From Rhizobium bangladeshense (GTDB lineage Bacteria > Pseudomonadota > Alphaproteobacteria > Rhizobiales > Rhizobiaceae), in assembly GCF_017357245.1 (NCBI RefSeq), contig NZ_CP071615.1, forward strand, positions 248,001 to 312,000: DNA of 64,000 bases, read 5' to 3'. Position 1 is the first letter of the stretch; each line of letters opens with the position of its first letter. Below the pieces are notes generated by a model, which was not told where the DNA came from, ran no database searches, and saw only the letters and a list, made by a program, of their open reading frames with translations. Positions 1-10,670 of the stretch are shown here, one piece after another. The translations under genes were made by a program, and so were the position numbers.

Positions 1-479
1 GCGCCGCCATAGGCAAGCCAACCCCCAACAGCAATGATCACGGTGCATAGAACTGCCGTCGAGCGTCTACGCCATCTGTTCCGCCCAGATCTCAGCAATC
101 CTCCGCCCGCGCGCTGCCGACCGCGACTGCCTCTGGCCTTCGGCGGCTTTTTGAACGGAACCACATTCGAATTTGCCAATATCCGATCCCCTCGTTTCGC
201 CTCAGCCTATGTCGGACTCGGTTTCATCTGCGTTTACGGAGGAGCTTGGCTCCGGGCTACTGCGTGGCCGGCAAAATGGTGCGCGAGGGGCGGGGAGCAG
301 TCGATCCCGCCTCCCCTTCGGGCCACTATGTTGAGGCTCCCGCGGCTGCCCTGTTTCCCACCCATCGCACGACGAGAATTCCCGAAATCTCGCCCGTCGG
401 GCGTCGCTATGCTGATTTCTCCGATACTCTTCTCTTTCCTGGATCAGCCTTGCTCGGTTGCACCGCGCGCCGGCTTGGA
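1..479. other. Left-edge region downstream of traG, no supported gene
   Basis: No convincing gene is seen. Open frames here are short, low in recognisable motifs and overlap the traG 3' end. A GC-rich inverted repeat (CGCCCG-T-CGGGCG, near 395-410) could form a small hairpin downstream of traG, but it has no T-run, so calling it a terminator would be a guess. On the minus strand the first about 90 bases encode a short hydrophobic stretch (VIIAVGGWLAYGG) that could be the N-terminus of a membrane protein running off the left edge. It has no clear start or ribosome site. Confidence 0.3.
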
Positions 480-2414
480 TCATGCAGGCCTTGGCGCATC
501 CCCGATCATGTGAAACCTGTTCGCGCCGACGCATGCCTTCATATCGTCGCGCCGGAACCAGATGGCGCGGCCGCATCGGAGCGGCGCGTTGCCGGCCGTG
601 AAGACGATCTGCTCGTCGGCACGCATGCGCAGAACTTCATGGGGCTGAATGAGTGGTCTGGCAGCGAGTTGCTTCGAGCGTGTTCGCGATGATCCCTTTG
701 CCTGGAAACTGCGGCTGACCTGGTCGATCTCGACCGTGGTCATGCCGCAGCGTTTCGATATGTAATCGGCGGTCTCGGGATCGTTGATCGCGGCAAACGA
801 AATCCAGCTGGCACTCTCGAACCACTTGCTTGCTGCGTCGCGGCCGCCATAGGTTTCGCGCATCTGGCCGATCGACTGATAGATCATCGTGAGCGTGATC
901 CCGTATTTGCGGCCGGCGTCACGCGCGGTTTCGAGGATCCGCATGTAGCCGAGCCGGGCGACCTCATCGAGGAGAAACAGGGCGCGCCCCTTGATCTGTC
1001 CGTCGCGATTGTAAATTGCATTCAGAAATGAGCCGATGATGACTCGCGCAAGACCCGAATGGGTCTCCAACGTCTTGAGGTCGATGTTGATGAAGACGTC
1101 GGTGTTGCCCGCCGCGATTTGGCTGGTCGAGAACTTCTTTCCCGACACGAGGGCGGCATAGTTCGGATAGGACAGCCAGTGTGTCTCCTTGACCGCATTG
1201 GCATAGACGCCGCTGAATGTTTCCGGGGTCATGTTGACGAATGCGGCGACGTTTTCCTTGACGAAATCCGAGCCGGAATTGTCGTAGATGTCTTGGAGCC
1301 GCTTGCGTAATGTTGGCTCAGGCTCGGAGAGGTTCATGCGTACCTGCCGAAGTGTCTGTTCCTTCTCATCCGTGTGGCCGGACAGGCAGACATCGGCGAT
1401 GAGCGCCGTCAGAAGCTGCAGCGCCGATGCGCGAAAGAAGTCGTCACGGACACCACGCGCGCCGCCGCTGTCGCTCATGATCCATGAGGCGACCGAGGCA
1501 ATATCCTCCTCCTTGGTTCCGCCGAAACATCCGACCCAATCCAGGACGTTAAAGCCGATGTCCGGCTTCCGCGGATCGAGGACGAACACGTCTCTCCCCG
1601 CTCCGCCGCGATGTGCGGAGACCATCGGTGCGACCTCGTTCGATGGATCGAGCACGATCAGCGTGCCGCCCCATTTGAGCGCCGTTGGGATCGTTACCGA
1701 CGTTGTCTTGAAACCGCCGGAACCGGCAAAAACGATCCCGTGCGACGAGCCGAAGGAGCCATCAAAGCACAGCAAGGGCGACTTGCCACCGGCGCCCCAC
1801 GTCTCAGCGCTATCGGCTCGAAACGCTTGGCTCCCGACACTGTCTCTGTCGACCCGATAACGCTCGCCGATGACGATACCGCCAGTATCGGGAAACAGCT
1901 TTGCCGCTTCTGTCAGCTTCATCCAGTCCGCTTCGCCATGGAGCGCCCGCTTGCCCTGAATGCGCTTCGGCTCGGCCCTTGCGAAGGCCGCATTGCCGAT
2001 GAGCGCGACGCGGAGTGCGAAGCAGGCACATAAGAGCGCCGCACTCGCTCCGATCGACGTTGCCGGATCGAGAAAGGCCAAGACCGTCTTGTCGGCGGGT
2101 ACCGTCTTCATGAAAGCGGAAAGGCGTATTGTCTCGCGAAGTGCCGCGATCAGGATCATACCGCTGCATCCCGCAACGACGCCCCAACCTGCCTGCTTGA
2201 TATTGATCGCGCCGGCGGTCGCGAACAGGAACAAGATTCCGACTGCGGCACTTGCGAGATAGGGAAGCGCGATCCCTGCCCGCCCCCATGCCAGTCGTGC
2301 GGTCTCGGTTTTGCCGAACCCGGATAGCCACTGCTCGATCCCGGTCATTCCGATGACGACCGGGATCATCAACGCCGCTGGCACTATAACGAGCGCAATC
2401 CTATTGATCGTCAT
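480..2414 (-). CDS. traG: Conjugative coupling protein TraG (VirD4 family)
   Basis: Inner-membrane hexameric ATPase that links the relaxosome at oriT to the Trb mating pore. The 644-residue product has several N-terminal membrane segments, a Walker A motif GSGGFKTTS at about residues 231-239, and a Walker B LFLLDE followed by VARLGYM in the C-terminal half, typical of VirD4/TraG proteins. The frame stays open 25 codons further upstream, but ATG at 2414 gives the usual TraG N-terminus ([11 protein letters not shown]). It also overlaps the traD stop by 14 bp, implying translational coupling. Last gene of traC-traD-traG. Length and motifs are complete. Confidence 0.95.
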   Translation of the reverse strand: MTINRIALVIVPAALMIPVVIGMTGIEQWLSGFGKTETARLAWGRAGIALPYLASAAVGILFLFATAGAINIKQAGWGVVAGCSGMILIAALRETIRLSAFMKTVPADKTVLAFLDPATSIGASAALLCACFALRVALIGNAAFARAEPKRIQGKRALHGEADWMKLTEAAKLFPDTGGIVIGERYRVDRDSVGSQAFRADSAETWGAGGKSPLLCFDGSFGSSHGIVFAGSGGFKTTSVTIPTALKWGGTLIVLDPSNEVAPMVSAHRGGAGRDVFVLDPRKPDIGFNVLDWVGCFGGTKEEDIASVASWIMSDSGGARGVRDDFFRASALQLLTALIADVCLSGHTDEKEQTLRQVRMNLSEPEPTLRKRLQDIYDNSGSDFVKENVAAFVNMTPETFSGVYANAVKETHWLSYPNYAALVSGKKFSTSQIAAGNTDVFINIDLKTLETHSGLARVIIGSFLNAIYNRDGQIKGRALFLLDEVARLGYMRILETARDAGRKYGITLTMIYQSIGQMRETYGGRDAASKWFESASWISFAAINDPETADYISKRCGMTTVEIDQVSRSFQAKGSSRTRSKQLAARPLIQPHEVLRMRADEQIVFTAGNAPLRCGRAIWFRRDDMKACVGANRFHMIGDAPRPA

Positions 2415-2616
2415 TGCCGAAGGCCTCCACGCCGAGTCCGGTGAGCCTGGATCGCTCGCCATCGTCGCCCTTGATGCGGCGCGCTGCATCGATCAGCGCG
2501 CCCAGCACCAGCGCTCGCTTCTCATAGCGAAGACCGGCCTTGACGATCAGGCCGCCGAGCTCGATCTTTTCGCGCGTGTCCTTCTTGCGGGAGTCGGATG
2601 TCATCGTCCTCACCAT
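2401..2616 (-). CDS. traD: Conjugal transfer protein TraD
   Basis: Small (71 aa) charged protein matching the TraD of Ti/Ri plasmids. It contains the characteristic block [16 protein letters not shown] and a C-terminal NDDQ. Its molecular role is not well defined; it is placed with the DNA-processing (Dtr) proteins by gene position. The start at 2616 is preferred because a GAGG lies about 10 nt upstream and it gives 71 aa, the usual family length as I recall it. An in-frame ATG at 2604 is an alternative. It starts 4 bp after the traC stop and overlaps traG. Confidence 0.85.
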   Translation of the reverse strand: MVRTMTSDSRKKDTREKIELGGLIVKAGLRYEKRALVLGALIDAARRIKGDDGERSRLTGLGVEAFGNDDQ

Positions 2617-2620
2617 CCGT

Positions 2621-2917
2621 TCAAGCCTCGCCAGTCCGGCCTGCATTCGGGCCAGACGCGACCGCCGTGGTTGACGTTGCGCCGCTGCCATCGCCTGCCC
2701 CCTTTTTCCCTCCGGTCGTACCCCCCTGCCCTCCGCGAAATCGCCTGCTCAGTTGGTCAAACGCTGCCTGAAGCTCCGCCTCGTCGATCTCGATCTCGCC
2801 AAGGCCTGCCTTGAGCGCGATCCGGCCAATGCGTTCCGCTTCCCGTGTCTCGGCGAGCTTGAGCTGCTCCTGCAGTTTGGCAATTTCGTCGCGGATCTTC
2901 GCGGATGGCTTCTTCAT
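2621..2917 (-). CDS. traC: Conjugal transfer protein TraC
   Basis: 98-residue protein of the Ti-type Dtr system. The N-terminal half is a charged helix ([21 protein letters not shown]) likely to form a coiled coil. The C-terminal third is low-complexity, rich in Gly, Ser and Thr. In Ti plasmids TraC is an accessory relaxosome protein acting with TraA at oriT. The ATG at 2917 gives the typical [12 protein letters not shown] start; the frame stays open upstream through oriT but that extension has no family character. First gene of the leftward traCDG operon, divergent from traA. Confidence 0.88.
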   Translation of the reverse strand: MKKPSAKIRDEIAKLQEQLKLAETREAERIGRIALKAGLGEIEIDEAELQAAFDQLSRRFRGGQGGTTGGKKGAGDGSGATSTTAVASGPNAGRTGEA

Positions 2918-2991
2918 GTCCGTTTGTCTCCCTGGCTGAGAAAGCTTGTCTTTCGAAGCCAGTTTCCGGAACTTAAGTAGCGAACGCACTA

Positions 2992-3006
2992 CTGTGAATC
3001 CTACAA
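2992..3006 (-). promoter_or_regulatory. Candidate tra box (TraR operator) between traC and traA
   Basis: On the minus strand this reads TTGTAGGATTCACAG, identical over 15 bases to a site at 23014-23028 in the traI-repA gap. It also shares 12 bases with a third site at 22915-22926. It lies 75 bp upstream of the traC start and 167 bp upstream of traA. Ti plasmids carry a TraR-binding tra box in this same intergenic region. The sequence is not the canonical Ti tra box, so the assignment rests on position and repetition. Confidence 0.55.
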
Positions 3007-3061
3007 TCGCCAGCGGCGATGCTTTCGTGGATGATCCCGGCCGTTCCGAAGGAGCGGCTTC

Positions 3062-3094
3062 CAAGGGCGCAATTATACGTCGCTGGCGCGACGT
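3062..3094. other. oriT: oriT core (nic-type motif plus hairpin)
   Basis: The divergent traC-traA gap contains AAGGGCGCAATT, whose complement AATTGCGCCCTT resembles the nic consensus of IncQ/RSF1010-type and Ti-plasmid transfer origins. It is followed immediately by a perfect 7-bp inverted repeat, ACGTCGC-TGGC-GCGACGT (3077-3094). Location next to the MobA/MobL-type relaxase gene traA is as in Ti plasmids. The exact nick base cannot be told from sequence alone. Confidence 0.8.
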
Positions 3095-3172
3095 GTTGCT
3101 GAGAGTGCCTGGCGGGGCCGCCGCTCCCGACGAACTCATTGATTTCGTTCGTAACCGGGAGAGAACTTCGCC

Positions 3173-6100
3173 GTGGCCGTCCCTCACTTCTCCGTCAGCG
3201 TCGTCGCCCGTGGCTCAGGCCGCAGCGCCGTGCTCTCGGCCGCCTACCGGCACTGCGCTAAGATGGAGTTTGAGCGGGAAGCCCGGACGATCGACTACAC
3301 GCGAAAGCAGGGGCTCCTGCATGAGGAGTTCGTGATCCCTACCGACGCGCCGGAATGGGTGCGCAGCATGATTGCCGATCGCTCGGTCGCCGGCGCATCC
3401 GAGGCCTTCTGGAACAAAGTGGAGGGCTTCGAGAAGCGATCCGACGCGCAGCTCGCCAAGGACGTCACCATAGGCCTTCCGCTCGAACTGACGGCCGAGC
3501 AGAACATCGCGCTCGTGCGCGACTTTGTGGCGTGCCACATCACCGCGAAGGGCATGGTCGCCGACTGGGTCTATCACGACGCCCCAGGCAATCCGCATGT
3601 GCATCTGATGACGACATTGCGGCCGCTCACCGAGGACGGGTTCGGCTCAAAGAAGGTCGCGGTTCTCGCCCCGGACGGCAAGCCGATCCGCAATGATGCC
3701 GGCAAAATCGTCTATCAGCTGTGGGCCGGTAGCACTGAGGATTTCAATGCGTTTCGCGACGGCTGGTTTGCCTGCCAGAACAAACATCTGGCGCTTGCCG
3801 GCCTCGATATCCGCATCGATGGCCGTTCCTTCGAAAAGCAGGGTATCGACCTCGAGCCAACCATTCACCTCGGCGTCGGCGCCAAAGCCATCGAGCGCAA
3901 GGCCGAGCAATCCGACCACAAGTCGGAGACCTCGACTCCCAAACTCGAACGCGTCGAGCTTCAGGAGGAGCGCCGCAGGGAGAACGCCCGCCGCATCCAG
4001 CGCCGTCCGGAGATCGTGCTCGACCTGATCACGCGGGAGAAGAGCGTCTTCGACGAACGCGATGTTGCGAAGGTGTTGTATCGCTATATCGACGATGTCC
4101 TTCTGTTCCAAAGTCTGATGGTCCGCATTCTGCAAAGTCCGGAAGCACTCCGGCTCGAACGCGAGCGGATCAACTTTGCGACAGGTATTCGGACACCCGC
4201 GAAATACACGACGCGCGAGATGATCCGGCTTGAGGCCGAGATGGCCAATCGCGCGATCTGGCTCTCCGGTCGCGCCTCCCATGGCGTCCGTGAGGTGGTG
4301 CTGCAGGCGACTTTTACGCGCCATTCTCGTCTGTCGGATGAGCAGCGAACGGCGATCGAGCATGTCGCCGGGACCACGCGGATTGCCGCTGTCATCGGCC
4401 GCGCCGGGGCCGGCAAGACGACGATGATGAAGGCTGCGCGCGAGGCGTGGGAAACGGCCGGTTATCGTGTGGTCGGCGGAGCTTTGGCTGGCAAAGCCGC
4501 CGAAGGTTTGGAGAAGGAAGCGGGCATCGTTTCCCGCACGCTGTCGTCCTGGGAGCTTCGCTGGAACCAGGGTCGCAACCAGCTCGATGATAAGACCGTC
4601 TTCGTACTCGACGAGGCCGGCATGGTTTCGTCACGGCAGATGGCGCTGTTGGTCGAAGCAGTCACCAAGGCCGGCGCCAAACTCGTCCTTGTCGGCGATC
4701 CGGAACAGCTTCAACCGATCGAAGCGGGTGCGGCCTTTCGCGCCATTGCCGATCGCATCGGCTATGCCGAACTCGAGACGATCTATCGTCAGCGTCAGCA
4801 ATGGATGCGCGACGCCTCGCTCGATCTCGCGCGTGGCAATGTCCGCAAGGCTGTCGATGCCTACACCGCCCATGGTCGAATGATTGGTTTGAGACTGAAG
4901 GACGAGGCGGTCGAAAGCCTGATCGCAGCGTGGGACCGCGACTACGACCCTTCGAAGACCAGCCTGATCCTCGCACACCTTCGCCGCGACGCCCGAATGC
5001 TCAACGATATCGCCCGCGCCAAGCTGGTCGAGCGTGGCGTCGTCGCAGACGGATTTGCGTTCAAGACAGAGGACGGAACCCGCATGTTCGCGGCCGGCGA
5101 CCAGATCGTGTTCCTCAAGAACGAGGGCAGTCTTGGCGTCAAGAACGGCATGCTCGCAAAGGTGGTTGAGGCCGCACCCGGCCGGATCGTCGCTGAGATC
5201 GGCGAAAGGGAACATCGTCGCCAGGTCACGATCGAGCAGCGCTTCTACAACAATCTCGATCACGGCTATGCGACGACGATCCACAAGAGCCAGGGCGCGA
5301 CCGTCGACCGGGTGAAGGTACTTGCTTCCCTCTCGTTGGACCGGCACCTGACCTATGTGGCCATGACGCGCCATCGTGAGGATCTCGCGATCTACTACGG
5401 CAGTCGTTCCTTCGCGAAATCCGGCGGCCTCATCCCGATCCTGTCGCGCCGGAACGCCAAGGAAACCAGCCTCGACTACGAGAAGAGCGCACTCTATCGC
5501 CAGGCGTTGCGCTTTGCCGAGGCCCGCGGCCTGCACCTCATGAACGTCGCCCGCACGATCGCACACGATCGGCTCCAATGGGCCGTCCGGCAGAAAAAGA
5601 AACTCGCCGACCTCGGCGCCCGACTTGCCGCCATCGGCGCGGCACTCGGGCTGGTCCGCGGCAGCAACAAACACTCCATCCCGGACACAATCAAGGAGGC
5701 CAAGCCCATGGTATCAGGCATCACCACCTTCCCGAAATCGCTCGACCAGGCTGTCGAAGATAAGCTCGCCGCCGATCCCGGCCTCAAGAAACAATGGGAG
5801 GACGTCTCGACCCGCCTCCAGCTCATCTACGCGAAGCCGGAAGCTGCCTTCAAGGCGATCAATGTCGATACCATGTTGAAGGACCAGTCGGTCGCGCAGT
5901 CCACCCTGGCAAGGATTGCCGGCGAGCCAGAGAGCTTTGGCGCGCTCAAGGGCAAGACCGGTCTTCTCGCGAGCCGTGGTGACAAGCAGGACCGGGAAAA
6001 AGCGCTCGCCAATGTACCGGCGCTCGCCCGAAATCTTGAACGCTACCTTCGTGAGCGGGCCGAGGCCGAATTCAAACATGAGACGGAGGAGCGCGCGGTC

Positions 6101-6499
6101 CGGCTCAAGGTTTCGGTCGACATCCCGGCGCTCTCTCCAGCCGCCAAGCAAACGCTCGAACGCGTGCGCGAGGCGATCGATCGCAACGATCTTCCGGCTG
6201 GCCTCGAATACGCGCTCGCCGACAAAATGGTGAAGGCAGAACTCGAAGGTTTTGCCAAGGCTGTGTCGGAGCGTTTCGGGGAACGGACCTTCCTGCCTTT
6301 GGCTGCCAAAGACACTGATGGCAAGACTTTCGAGACCGTCACAGCAGGAATGACGGTCGTCCAGAAGGCTGAGGTCCAGTCCGCGTGGAAATCTATGCGG
6401 ACGGTCCAGCAGCTTGGCGCTCATGAACGCACGACCGAAGCGCTCAAGCAGGCCGAGACGCTGCGGCAAACCAAGAGCCAAGGGCTCTCGCTGAAATGA
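3173..6499 (+). CDS. traA: TraA relaxase-helicase (MobA/MobL nickase plus RecD-like helicase)
   Basis: Bifunctional conjugation enzyme (1108 aa). It nicks oriT, stays bound to the transferred strand and unwinds it. The N-terminus (about 1-220) is a MobA/MobL relaxase with SAAYRH near residue 25 and metal-binding histidines H135, H142 and H144 ([11 protein letters not shown]). The middle is a TraI/RecD-type helicase with Walker [10 protein letters not shown] (409-417) and [10 protein letters not shown] (about 478-487). The C-terminal third is helical. GTG start at 3173, with GGGAGAG upstream, gives the standard [11 protein letters not shown] start. Divergent from traC across oriT. The stop overlaps traF by 4 bp (ATGA). 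Confidence 0.97.
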   Translation: MAVPHFSVSVVARGSGRSAVLSAAYRHCAKMEFEREARTIDYTRKQGLLHEEFVIPTDAPEWVRSMIADRSVAGASEAFWNKVEGFEKRSDAQLAKDVTIGLPLELTAEQNIALVRDFVACHITAKGMVADWVYHDAPGNPHVHLMTTLRPLTEDGFGSKKVAVLAPDGKPIRNDAGKIVYQLWAGSTEDFNAFRDGWFACQNKHLALAGLDIRIDGRSFEKQGIDLEPTIHLGVGAKAIERKAEQSDHKSETSTPKLERVELQEERRRENARRIQRRPEIVLDLITREKSVFDERDVAKVLYRYIDDVLLFQSLMVRILQSPEALRLERERINFATGIRTPAKYTTREMIRLEAEMANRAIWLSGRASHGVREVVLQATFTRHSRLSDEQRTAIEHVAGTTRIAAVIGRAGAGKTTMMKAAREAWETAGYRVVGGALAGKAAEGLEKEAGIVSRTLSSWELRWNQGRNQLDDKTVFVLDEAGMVSSRQMALLVEAVTKAGAKLVLVGDPEQLQPIEAGAAFRAIADRIGYAELETIYRQRQQWMRDASLDLARGNVRKAVDAYTAHGRMIGLRLKDEAVESLIAAWDRDYDPSKTSLILAHLRRDARMLNDIARAKLVERGVVADGFAFKTEDGTRMFAAGDQIVFLKNEGSLGVKNGMLAKVVEAAPGRIVAEIGEREHRRQVTIEQRFYNNLDHGYATTIHKSQGATVDRVKVLASLSLDRHLTYVAMTRHREDLAIYYGSRSFAKSGGLIPILSRRNAKETSLDYEKSALYRQALRFAEARGLHLMNVARTIAHDRLQWAVRQKKKLADLGARLAAIGAALGLVRGSNKHSIPDTIKEAKPMVSGITTFPKSLDQAVEDKLAADPGLKKQWEDVSTRLQLIYAKPEAAFKAINVDTMLKDQSVAQSTLARIAGEPESFGALKGKTGLLASRGDKQDREKALANVPALARNLERYLRERAEAEFKHETEERAVRLKVSVDIPALSPAAKQTLERVREAIDRNDLPAGLEYALADKMVKAELEGFAKAVSERFGERTFLPLAAKDTDGKTFETVTAGMTVVQKAEVQSAWKSMRTVQQLGAHERTTEALKQAETLRQTKSQGLSLK

Positions 6500-7059
6500 C
6501 CCGGGCAGCAACCACCCGGTCGATGACCACGCAACAACGACGTGCCACTGCGGTTCTGTCGATAGCGGCCGCGGCCATCATTCTGCTGGTGGTGACTGCC
6601 GTCGCCGGCGGCTACCGCATCAATCTGACGCCGAGCGAGCCACTGGGCCTATGGCGCATTATCCCGCTTCATCGACCGGTGGCAGTCGACGACCTCCTGT
6701 TCATCTGCCCGCTGGAAACGGCGGCGATGCGGGCAGCCAGGGCACGAGGCTATTTCCGTTCTGGTTCCTGCCCGGGCGACGTCGCACCGTTGATCAAGAC
6801 AGTGATCGCCGTTGTAGGACAGCGTGTCGAAATCGGCGTCAACGTGAGAGTGGATGGGCGGGTGGTTTCCTCATCCAGTCTCGCACTACGTGATGGAAAA
6901 GGCCGGCCGTTGACGCCGTTTCCGAGCGGCATCATACCGCCAGGATATGTCTTCCTGCATTCCGCATTCCCCGGCTCCTATGACTCCCGATATTTTGGCC
7001 CGGTGCCGATCTCCGGCATTCTCGGGCTGGCGCAGGAGGTGTTCACCTATGTGCCGTGA
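6496..7059 (+). CDS. traF: TraF, S26-family signal peptidase for the conjugative pilin
   Basis: Membrane-anchored serine protease (187 aa) of the TraF/LepB family. In RP4 and Ti systems TraF processes and cyclises the TrbC pilin subunit. An N-terminal membrane helix (about 20-38) is followed by [13 protein letters not shown], the usual catalytic-Ser region, and later by a DSRYFGPVP motif near the C-terminus, as in S26 peptidases. Translation is coupled to traA by an ATGA overlap. The stop lies 11 bp inside traB. An alternative internal start at MTTQQRR would shorten the cytoplasmic tail by 9 residues. Confidence 0.94.
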   Translation: MTRAATTRSMTTQQRRATAVLSIAAAAIILLVVTAVAGGYRINLTPSEPLGLWRIIPLHRPVAVDDLLFICPLETAAMRAARARGYFRSGSCPGDVAPLIKTVIAVVGQRVEIGVNVRVDGRVVSSSSLALRDGKGRPLTPFPSGIIPPGYVFLHSAFPGSYDSRYFGPVPISGILGLAQEVFTYVP

Positions 7060-8212
7060 TTACCTTCAGCCAGCGCTGCTGATATTCGCTTCGATCGCGA
7101 TCGGCGTGGTGGGCTGGAGCGGCCATGTGTGGCTCCTACCCGTCGCGCTCGGGTTTCCGGTTCTTTGGTCGATCTCGCAAACGAGATCGGTCGCGGCACT
7201 TGTCTCCAGCGGATACTTCCTGGCCGCGTCCCGGGGTCTGCCACAAGGCGTTGCCGCCTTTTATTCGTCGGATATCTGGCCGGGCCTCCTGCTCTGGCTG
7301 GGTGCGTCTATGAGTTTCGTTGCCGTGCATACGCTCCTCTGGACGATGAACGGACGCGCGCGTCCGTTTCGCTACCTCCTTGCGGCAGCCGTCATGGCCA
7401 TCCCGCCGTTCGGCATCACGGGCTGGGCGCATCCTGTCACCGCCGCGGGTGTTCTGTTTCCGGGATGGGGATGGTGGGGACTTGGCTTCATGACAGCCGG
7501 CCTTGCGGGTCTCGTAACCCGCATTTGGCCAGCTGTCGCCATCGCCTTCGCAGGCCCTTGGCTGTGGTCCGCCGCAATCTGGACCGACCCGAAACTACCG
7601 GAAGGCTGGCGCGGCGTCGATCTTGATATGGGGGCTTCGCTCGGTCGGGAGCCCGGGCTTCAACGCCAGCGTGCCATGATCGCAACGGTGCGTGGCGCGG
7701 CCAGCGATGGGGCCCGTTTTGTGGTGCTGCCGGAAACTGCGCTCGGTTTCTGGACACCGACCGTGGCGCGGCTTTGGACGAGCGCCTTCAGGGATGATGA
7801 TGGGACGGTGATCGCCGGTGCGGCGATGGTCGATGCTGGGGGCTACGACAATGTTCTGGTCGCGGTCGACGGGAGGGGCGGCCGCATCCTCTATCGCGAA
7901 CGTATGCCGGTTCCCGGTTCGATGTGGCAGCCGTGGCGATCCTGGTTTGGGGAGAGTGGTGGTGCTCGGGCGGATTTCTTCGCGAACCCGGTCGTCTCCA
8001 TCGGCGCCAGCCGAGCGGCACCGCTGATCTGCTACGAGCAACTGATTGTTTGGCCGGTGCTTCAGTCGATGCTGCACGATCCGGACCTCATTGTTGCTGT
8101 CGGAAACGGGTGGTGGACCGAAGGGACATCAATCGTAGCTATCCAGCGAACTGCCACCACAGCGTGGTCAAAGCTCTTCGCAAAACCGATTGTTATTGCC
8201 TTCAACACCTGA
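7049..8212 (+). CDS. traB: TraB, nitrilase-fold membrane transfer protein
   Basis: 387-residue conjugal transfer protein of the Ti type. The N-terminal half has about five hydrophobic segments. The C-terminal half is a carbon-nitrogen hydrolase (nitrilase) fold like apolipoprotein N-acyltransferase, with [11 protein letters not shown] (Glu) and [12 protein letters not shown] (Cys). The middle Lys of the nitrilase triad appears to be replaced by Arg ([15 protein letters not shown]), so catalysis is uncertain. Its role in transfer is not well defined. The ATG at 7049 overlaps the traF stop by 11 bp and gives the recognisable start [13 protein letters not shown]. Confidence 0.92.
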   Translation: MCRDYLQPALLIFASIAIGVVGWSGHVWLLPVALGFPVLWSISQTRSVAALVSSGYFLAASRGLPQGVAAFYSSDIWPGLLLWLGASMSFVAVHTLLWTMNGRARPFRYLLAAAVMAIPPFGITGWAHPVTAAGVLFPGWGWWGLGFMTAGLAGLVTRIWPAVAIAFAGPWLWSAAIWTDPKLPEGWRGVDLDMGASLGREPGLQRQRAMIATVRGAASDGARFVVLPETALGFWTPTVARLWTSAFRDDDGTVIAGAAMVDAGGYDNVLVAVDGRGGRILYRERMPVPGSMWQPWRSWFGESGGARADFFANPVVSIGASRAAPLICYEQLIVWPVLQSMLHDPDLIVAVGNGWWTEGTSIVAIQRTATTAWSKLFAKPIVIAFNT

Positions 8213-8228
8213 GTGCTCAGGAGACACC

Positions 8229-8837
8229 ATGATCGACGCAGCCCTGATAAAAGAATGCGCAGACCCTTCACTCAAGCCGACGATCGTCGAACAGTTCGTG
8301 ATGGCGGCGGGCTCGGCTGATCCCTTCGTCGTCACCGTCAAATCAGGCGACCGATTGATCCTCGTTCCGAAAGCGGCATCGGCCGAGGAGGCGATTGCGA
8401 TCGTGCGCCAATATGCTGGTCAGGCGGTCGTCCGCGTAGGGCTCACCCAGTTCCCCGCTGGCGTGGGAGTCAAGGAACCGGCGGATCTGAAGCCCGATCT
8501 CGTCGATCCTTGCCAGAACCTCCGGAAAGGCACTGCGATGTTCGCCAAGGTATTGAGGATCGTTGCAAAATGGTATGGCAACCCCACGAGCAAAGACGTC
8601 TTCCCGCAAATCTTCGAGGACGCGGTCTACGCATGGAAGACCGGCCAGTTCGGGGGTGTCGGCGTGTTTCAGGCGGAGGATCCTGGCATACCCATCGAAG
8701 CGCCGCAGCAAAGCGATAAGGAAGTGGATGGCGAGGAAGCGACGCCGAAAGACTTACAACCAGAGACGATGCAGGATGTTAGGCATGCGGGCATACGGAT
8801 CGATCTTTCCCGCATTGGTGGTCAACAACAGCGTTGA
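8229..8837 (+). CDS. traH: Conjugal transfer protein TraH
   Basis: 202-residue last gene of traAFBH. It begins MIDAALIKECADPSLKPTIVEQFV, which is typical of Ti-plasmid TraH. That N-terminal region resembles the substrate-side segment of VirB1-like proteins, but no catalytic lytic-transglycosylase motif is visible, so no enzymatic role is assigned. ATG at 8229 has AGGAGAC about 6 nt upstream and starts 16 bp after the traB stop. The C-terminal third is acidic and probably disordered. Confidence 0.88.
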   Translation: MIDAALIKECADPSLKPTIVEQFVMAAGSADPFVVTVKSGDRLILVPKAASAEEAIAIVRQYAGQAVVRVGLTQFPAGVGVKEPADLKPDLVDPCQNLRKGTAMFAKVLRIVAKWYGNPTSKDVFPQIFEDAVYAWKTGQFGGVGVFQAEDPGIPIEAPQQSDKEVDGEEATPKDLQPETMQDVRHAGIRIDLSRIGGQQQR

Positions 8838-9062
8838 GTTCACCTCGCATTGGCGAGGCATGTTCCGGCCAAGCCAAAGTTTAGGCGACTCCAAAGCATG
8901 AATTTAATGCGCTTCCAGATGCCTCGTCCGCGGTTGTAATGGCGGCGAGCCAGTAAAACCGCGTGCTGACGGGTTCCAGCTATGAAGTTGCCCGACAAAA
9001 ACCCGACAGGATCTGATTTCTGCTCGCTGAGCCATGAACTCGCGTGGTTGCGACCAAACCGC
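8838..9062. other. Intergenic gap after traH
   Basis: No gene is seen. A short inverted repeat (CCTCGC-attg-GCGAGG, near 8845) lies just after the traH stop and could end the traAFBH transcript, but it has no T-tract. Confidence 0.35.
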
Positions 9063-9931
9063 TCATTCGTCCAGCCTCGCAGCCGCAACCGCGTGCGGCA
9101 TCAGGAATGTGGCAATCTGCGCGATGACGTCGATCAGATCGCCAGGATTGTGTGCAACGCCTTCAATGAAAGCACGCCATTGTCGCTGCTTTTGCTGGTC
9201 CTTGGCAAAGGCTCCGTTAGGGCGTCCGGCAGGTCAATGGGGATCGGTGTCTCGCGGCGATCAAAGGTAGCGGCTATTGCGCGCGCCAGCCGATCATCGC
9301 TGAAGTCGAAAGACCTGCTGAGGATCCAGATGTCGTAGAAATCCTTCATGCGGCTGTTTACTCGCCCCAGCATCACCATTGCCTGGAACTTCTCGGCAAT
9401 GACCGTTTCTCGCGCATAGGCCCGAAGCCGCGGCATCGGAAAATCGAGCATGGAAGGATAATCCAAAACCTCCACCCCAGGCTCAAGCGCATCGCCAAAA
9501 CCGATGTCGATGGTCAGGTTGATCCGGGCTCCGCTGATCGAAGCGATCACCCGCAGCCTGAGCCCACCATAATCCAGTGCCTCGCGAATACGATCCACAT
9601 GCAGCGTATCAGCGTCGAACGTAACGCCATCGTCGGCCTCTTGCGCCAGAATTTCCCGAAATGTCTCAAGCATCGGGTCCGGACTCGGATCACCGAAACC
9701 CAAAAGATCCAGGTCGCGCGTGCCTCGGTGCGGATTGTCGAACCAACTCATCATCAACATCGCCCCTTTTAGAACGAAGCGATCGGCGTGGGGCGACTGG
9801 CTAAGCCGGAACAATAACCGTTCAAGGGCGAAACGCGTCAGGACGAGATCGAAGCTTTGCCCGCTTGCCTTGGCGAGTTGCAACAGGCGGGCGCGCACCG
9901 AGGCGCCGACGTTTCTGATTTCTTTAGCCAT
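9063..9931 (-). pseudogene. AbiEii/AbiGii-type nucleotidyltransferase toxin, frameshifted near the 3' end
   Basis: Toxin half of a type IV (AbiE-like) toxin-antitoxin pair; the family is a nucleotidyltransferase. Residues FVLKGAMLMM and GTRDLDLLG form the nucleotidyltransferase signature. The continuous frame runs 9931 to 9134 and ends in unrelated residues after DLPDALTE. Shifting frame at about 9211-9214 restores AFAKDQQKQRQWRAF and AQIATFLMPHAVA through to a stop at 9063. A single lost base in GAG(G)CC explains this. It is either a decayed C-terminus or a sequencing error. The start overlaps the antitoxin stop by 8 bp. Confidence 0.85.
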
Positions 9932-10541
9932 TGGCGGTCAGCGCCTCGAGATACGGCCGGATCACAGAGCCAACGCCACCGCGTTCGGCCTGGTTGGCGA
10001 TTTCGCCAGGAGTAGCCCTTCGTTGCCGCAGCGCCTCCTGCAGCCCTTCTATCGCTACCGAAAGGCCGATCTTGTTGCGATATCGAAAGCAATCGGCAAT
10101 TGTCTTGGCGATTCCAAAGACCCTCACAGGAACGCCTTCAATGATATGGGTTTCGACGCTGTCGTTGAGAAGGCTGTCTGTGAAGCGCACGATGCGCACA
10201 GCGGGGGCTTCCAGCTTCGGCGGCCAGTCCTTACGGCCTATGGCAAGCCAGATTTGTCCGGGGAGCTGATCTGTCAGGCTGTGAAATGCCAATGCCGAAA
10301 CGAGGCAGATAACGGCTTTGGGCGCGCGTTTGGCAACCTCCGCCAGGCTGTGGCTGGCGTCGAGCTGCGCATCAGGAAGTTGATAGAGACCGCGGGCAAG
10401 CCGCAGCACTTCACCATCTCGTTCCATTCGGCTCATGGTGGCAGCCGTCACTCCTGCGTTCCGCAGTTCGACGAAACGTGCTATTCCGCGCTCGGTTAGC
10501 ACGGTCCGAGCAATTTGGCGTTGCGTGACTGAACTGGGCAT
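9924..10541 (-). CDS. AbiEi-family antitoxin / transcriptional regulator
   Basis: 205-residue antitoxin of an AbiE-type type IV system. It has an N-terminal winged-helix region (ARFVELRNAGVTAATMSRMERDGEVLRLARGLYQLP) and a C-terminal antitoxin domain including FHSLTDQLPGQIWLA and GIAKTIADCFRYRNKIG. Such antitoxins bind their own promoter and counteract the nucleotidyltransferase without direct binding. Inverted repeats lie immediately upstream (10553-10581). It is translationally coupled to the toxin by an 8-bp overlap. The gene itself looks intact even though the toxin reading frame is shifted. Confidence 0.9.
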   Translation of the reverse strand: MPSSVTQRQIARTVLTERGIARFVELRNAGVTAATMSRMERDGEVLRLARGLYQLPDAQLDASHSLAEVAKRAPKAVICLVSALAFHSLTDQLPGQIWLAIGRKDWPPKLEAPAVRIVRFTDSLLNDSVETHIIEGVPVRVFGIAKTIADCFRYRNKIGLSVAIEGLQEALRQRRATPGEIANQAERGGVGSVIRPYLEALTANG

Positions 10542-10552
10542 TGATATAAAAG

Positions 10553-10581
10553 CTAGGAGAATAGGATCTATTATCCTAGGA
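10553..10581. promoter_or_regulatory. Probable autoregulatory operator of the first AbiE pair
   Basis: Nested inverted repeats lie 12 bp upstream of the antitoxin start: TAGGAT-ctatt-ATCCTA (10562-10578), CTAGGA at 10553 pairing with TCCTAG at 10574, and the palindrome TCCTAGGA (10574-10581). AbiEi antitoxins negatively autoregulate by binding inverted repeats at their promoters. The palindromes and the position are seen; the function is inferred. Confidence 0.55.
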
Positions 10582-10670
10582 TTTGTATCACAATCCCTGG
10601 GGCCGAGAAAGCCCTCGCATTATGAATTCTTCACCACGACTAATTGCCTCGATGGACAAAGTTGACAATT

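Noticed and set aside
4631..5674. 347-codon open frame antisense to traA
   Set aside because: Mirror frame of GC-rich traA coding sequence; no ribosome site and no family motif, while traA matches relaxase-helicases throughout.
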